DNA of 64,000 nucleotides, from contig NZ_CP147012.1 of the NCBI RefSeq assembly GCF_037126285.1, forward strand, positions 4,052,676 through 4,116,675. The letters run 5' to 3'. A program made the position numbers and the translations under genes. Positions 61,304 to 64,000 of the stretch are shown here, one piece after another; position 1 is the first letter of the stretch, and each line of letters begins with the position of its first letter. Under the pieces are notes generated by a model. The model made no database searches. It was given only the letters and a program-made list of their open reading frames with translations, and was not told the origin of the DNA. The DNA is from Bernardetia sp. MNP-M8 (lineage in GTDB: Bacteria > Bacteroidota > Bacteroidia > Cytophagales > Bernardetiaceae).

Positions 61304-62710
61304 ATGGTAAAACGCACTTCTCAACAACGTTATATTGACCTTATCAAACAAACTTTTTATTTTGATACGCCAGATTTTACAGTTTCGAATGATGAACTTA
61401 ATTTTTATGGTGTAGAACTTATGCCAATTATTGAAAAATATGGAACGCCTTTGCGCCTTACTTATTTGCCAAAAATTAGTGAAAATATACGAAGGGCGAG
61501 AAGTCATTTTGGTGAAGCGATGAAAAAATTGAATTACGATGCTGAGTATGTGTATTGTTATTGTACAAAATCTTCGCATTTTAATTTTATAATGGAAGAA
61601 GTTTTGAAAACAGGTGCACATCTTGAAACTTCTTCTACTTTTGATATTGCTATCATTAAAAAACTGCATCAAAAAGGACTTTTTAATAAAGATAAATATG
61701 TAGTCTGTAATGGTTTTAAGAGAGAAACGTATACCAACGAAATAAAATCGCTGTGGCAAGATGGTTTTGAAAACTGTATTGCTGTTTTAGATAATAGAAA
61801 GGAAATAACAGCGTATGAAGAGTTGGATATAGAACAAATGCAAATCGGACTTCGCATTGCAACAGAAGAAGAGCCTAATTTTTCGTTTTATACTTCTCGT
61901 TTGGGCATTCGTTATAAAGATGTTGTAGAGTTTTATAAAAAACATGTAGCTACCAATCCAAAATTCAAACTTACTTTATTACACTTTTTTGTAAATTCTG
62001 GTATTCGTGATACGGTTTATTTTTGGAGTGAATTTAATAAGTTTGTTCGTGCCTATTGTGATTTGAAAAAAATCTGTCCAGAACTTCATATTTTGGATAT
62101 TGGTGGTGGTTTGCCTATCAAAAACTCACTTGGTTTTGAGTTTGATTACGAATATATGACAGAAGCCATTGTAGCAAATATTCAAGAAGTTTGTGAGCAA
62201 GAAGGTGTTCCTGTTCCTACTATTTTTTCTGAGTTTGGAAGTTTTACGGTAGGCGAAAGTGGAGGAATGATTTTTTCTGTAATGGCTCAAAAACAACAAA
62301 ACGATCGTGAACTTTGGTATATGATTGATGGCTCATTTATTACACATTTACCCGATACGTGGGGAATGGGTTACCGTTTTATCACAATGGCAATCAATAA
62401 TTGGGACAAGGAATATCAGCAGGTTCATGTGGGTGGAATTACCTGTGATAGTATGGATTATTACGATTCAGAATCGCATGTTTCGAAATTGATGTTGCCA
62501 AAATTTACACGAGGAACAGAGCAATACATTGGTTTTTTCCATACAGGAGCATACCAAGAAAGTTTGGGAGGTTATGGAGGAATTCAGCATTGTTTGATTC
62601 CAAATGCTCAACACGTAATCATTGACAGAGATGCACAAGGAAATGTAACCACCGAATTATTCAATAAAGAACAAACAGCAGAACAGGTTTTGAATATTTT
62701 GGGGTATTGA
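61304..62710 (+). CDS. speA: Arginine decarboxylase, PLP-dependent (fold type III)
   Basis: The 468-residue enzyme belongs to the alanine-racemase-like, fold type III group of decarboxylases (as in SpeA, LysA and NspC). It would make agmatine for polyamine synthesis. Visible features: the PLP-lysine segment YVYCYCTKSSHFNF near 80-93, then HLETSSTFDIAII, the phosphate-binding ILDIGGGLPIKN near 265, EFGSFTVGESGG near 307, and the substrate-side TCDSMDYYDSESH with HTGAYQESLGGYGG near the end. Its size (468) is that of the Bacteroidota type, shorter than E. coli SpeA. Diaminopimelate decarboxylase is an alternative, but the ITCDSMDYYD segment favours ADC. A terminator follows the stop. Confidence 0.75.
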   Translation: MVKRTSQQRYIDLIKQTFYFDTPDFTVSNDELNFYGVELMPIIEKYGTPLRLTYLPKISENIRRARSHFGEAMKKLNYDAEYVYCYCTKSSHFNFIMEEVLKTGAHLETSSTFDIAIIKKLHQKGLFNKDKYVVCNGFKRETYTNEIKSLWQDGFENCIAVLDNRKEITAYEELDIEQMQIGLRIATEEEPNFSFYTSRLGIRYKDVVEFYKKHVATNPKFKLTLLHFFVNSGIRDTVYFWSEFNKFVRAYCDLKKICPELHILDIGGGLPIKNSLGFEFDYEYMTEAIVANIQEVCEQEGVPVPTIFSEFGSFTVGESGGMIFSVMAQKQQNDRELWYMIDGSFITHLPDTWGMGYRFITMAINNWDKEYQQVHVGGITCDSMDYYDSESHVSKLMLPKFTRGTEQYIGFFHTGAYQESLGGYGGIQHCLIPNAQHVIIDRDAQGNVTTELFNKEQTAEQVLNILGY

Positions 62711-62735
62711 TAAAATTGTATAATAAAACTTTTAC

Positions 62736-62768
62736 TCGTGTTCTGTGACTTACAGAACACGATTTTTT
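62736..62768 (+). terminator. Hairpin terminator of the arginine decarboxylase gene
   Basis: Arms TCGTGTTCTGT (62736-62746) and ACAGAACACGA (62752-62762), 11 bp, with a 5-base loop, are followed by TTTTTT. Confidence 0.85.
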
Positions 62769-62839
62769 CATTTTCAAAAAAATTCATAGCTTTTCAAAAA
62801 TTTTATTTTACTAGTTACTCAGTTACTTAGAATTGACTA

Positions 62840-62861
62840 AAACCCTTCTAAGACAGGGTTT
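62840..62861. repeat. Extragenic AAACCCT hairpin
   Basis: AAACCCT (62840-62846) and AGGGTTT (62855-62861) form a short stem with an 8-base loop in the gap before the MBL gene. It is a single short palindrome not assignable to the families above. Confidence 0.4.
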
Positions 62862-62974
62862 CAATCGTTTTGAAAATAGTAAAACCTCTCAGTGAAGCTA
62901 AAATAAACTTACCAAGTATGCAGCATAAAATTTATGAAATGCTGTATTATTTAAAACATAAAAGTATTCTCTTT

Positions 62975-64000
62975 ATGAATTATTTTAAAATCCTTTTTTT
63001 ATTTGTTATTTCAATTCTAAATATTTCTTGTTCAGAAGCAAAAGTCCAAACTGAAATAACAAAACAAAATAAAAGTAACAAAATAGTACAATCAGATTTT
63101 AGTCAAAAAAAAATAACAGATAATCTATATGTTTTAAAAGCACCTAGCTATAATACTAATGTAGGTGTATTTATTGGTGTAAAGGAATTACTTTTGATAG
63201 ATCCAATGACAGGAATGAATAATCAAAAAGATTTACTCAAAGCAATAAGAGAACTTTCTGACAAACCCATCAAGTATGTATTGAACACGCATAGCCATCA
63301 AGACCATAGTGGAGCAAATTCTTTTTTTATGGAACTGGGGGCAACAATTATTTCCCAAGAAAATAGTAAATATTCGAAAGCAGTTTATGATGTTACTTTT
63401 AAGAATACTTATACAGTAAAAATGGAAAGTGAAACAGTAGAATTATATCATGTTAAAGCACATACTTTTGATGATGTTTTGATTTACTTTAAGAACAATA
63501 ATACAGTATTTATGGGAGATACTTATATGACTAATTCTTTCCCACATTTTTATTATGGTGGTGGAAGCAAGGGGCATTTAGATATTATTGATAAAGCATT
63601 ATCTTTAGGAGATGAAAGTACCACTATAGTTGCTGCCCACGGTAAATTATCATCTAATAAAAAAGAACTTAGTGTTTATAAAAGTAATTCTATAAAATGG
63701 ATTAATAGAATAAAAGAACTTAATGATGCAGGTAAAACTTCTGAGCAGATTGCTAATGATAAACAAATCAAAGAACTAAGTTTGGTTTTTAATGATGGAA
63801 ATAATATATCAACTCAGCGATTATCACAAACAATTAAGAAAACAGTTTCTGTCAATTTAGTTGCTAATACTATTATTCCTGTAACCACTCTTAGAAGTTA
63901 TGAAGGTAGCTATCAGTATGAAAATGGTCAAATAGATGAAGTTATATATCAAGAAGGTAAATTGTTTTTACGAAGCGAAGGCAATTATATATATGAGATT
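62975..64000 (+). CDS. Metallo-beta-lactamase-fold lipoprotein, C-terminus cut by window edge
   Basis: The start is the ATG at 62975; the signal peptide FKILFLFVISILNISC ends in lipobox NISC, so it is an envelope lipoprotein. The metal-binding motif H-x-H-x-D-H is THSHQDHSGAN near residue 107, followed by the downstream ligands H149 in VKAHTFDD and D170 in MGDTY, and IVAAHGKLSS for the last His. It is a class B-type hydrolase fold, but substrates vary, and antibiotic hydrolysis is not implied. A C-terminal beta-rich domain begins near residue 320 (LRSYEGSYQYENGQIDEVIY). The frame is still open at base 64000. Confidence 0.85.
   Translation, partial: MNYFKILFLFVISILNISCSEAKVQTEITKQNKSNKIVQSDFSQKKITDNLYVLKAPSYNTNVGVFIGVKELLLIDPMTGMNNQKDLLKAIRELSDKPIKYVLNTHSHQDHSGANSFFMELGATIISQENSKYSKAVYDVTFKNTYTVKMESETVELYHVKAHTFDDVLIYFKNNNTVFMGDTYMTNSFPHFYYGGGSKGHLDIIDKALSLGDESTTIVAAHGKLSSNKKELSVYKSNSIKWINRIKELNDAGKTSEQIANDKQIKELSLVFNDGNNISTQRLSQTIKKTVSVNLVANTIIPVTTLRSYEGSYQYENGQIDEVIYQEGKLFLRSEGNYIYEI

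Overview
The window is about 64 kb of low-GC (roughly one-third GC) chromosomal DNA from a member of the Bacteroidota, most likely a Cytophagales-type marine or freshwater glider. Evidence: a 3563-residue secreted protein ending in a type IX secretion (T9SS) C-terminal sorting domain, many short lipoproteins and AQ-cleaved signal peptides, few Shine-Dalgarno sequences, several TAnnTTTG promoter boxes, and a family mix (GH3-like protein, short MutA, beta-propeller/SpoIIE sensor) usual for that group. A Bernardetia-like genus is a guess from overall style, not something I can test.

Layout. 1-3 kb: partial class II fumarase, an unknown protein and an M23 endopeptidase. 3-13.7 kb: the giant T9SS surface protein. 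14-17.3 kb: a lipoprotein and an Hsp70-like membrane protein. 17.6-24.4 kb: AEC transporter, TPR protein, purQ, SRPBCC protein, short methylmalonyl-CoA mutase subunit and an orphan Cas6. 24.4-28.4 kb: nitroreductase, NTF2/SnoaL proteins, an AraC regulator and a beta-barrel protein. 28.6-36.7 kb: membrane protein, phytase-like lipoprotein, rimM, MarR regulator, ravA, SDR and Crp-type regulator. 36.8-45.3 kb: PIN toxin-antitoxin pair, BaiN-like flavoprotein, GH3 protein, trypsin-like protease, manC, GxxExxY protein and adenine deaminase. 45.4-50.4 kb: three tiny lipoproteins, a helical secreted protein, an outer-membrane protein and PduO-type cobalamin adenosyltransferase. 50.4-64 kb: aroK, phytanoyl-CoA dioxygenase-like protein, a YbhN-like flippase, ruvC, Sad-type aldehyde dehydrogenase, FCP1-like phosphatase, propeller/SpoIIE sensor, terminal-oxidase subunit III, DinB protein, arginine decarboxylase and a partial metallo-beta-lactamase-fold lipoprotein.

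Most of the window is ordinary core and housekeeping metabolism in short or single-gene transcription units, often separated by clear hairpin terminators. Functional links include MutA (needs adenosylcobalamin) with the cobalamin adenosyltransferase; purQ with adenine deaminase in purine supply and salvage; and RimM and RuvC as information-processing genes.

The unusual layer is repeats. At least four families of small palindromic or inverted-repeat elements sit between genes. One family has a tandem pair lying in frame inside a flippase gene, each copy read in a different frame. A GxxExxY gene and a trypsin-like protease gene are each neatly enclosed by their own inverted-repeat pair, and a third copy of the GxxExxY-type repeat stands alone in the purQ leader. 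No CRISPR array, rRNA, tRNA or transposase gene was seen, although a well-conserved cas6 is present.
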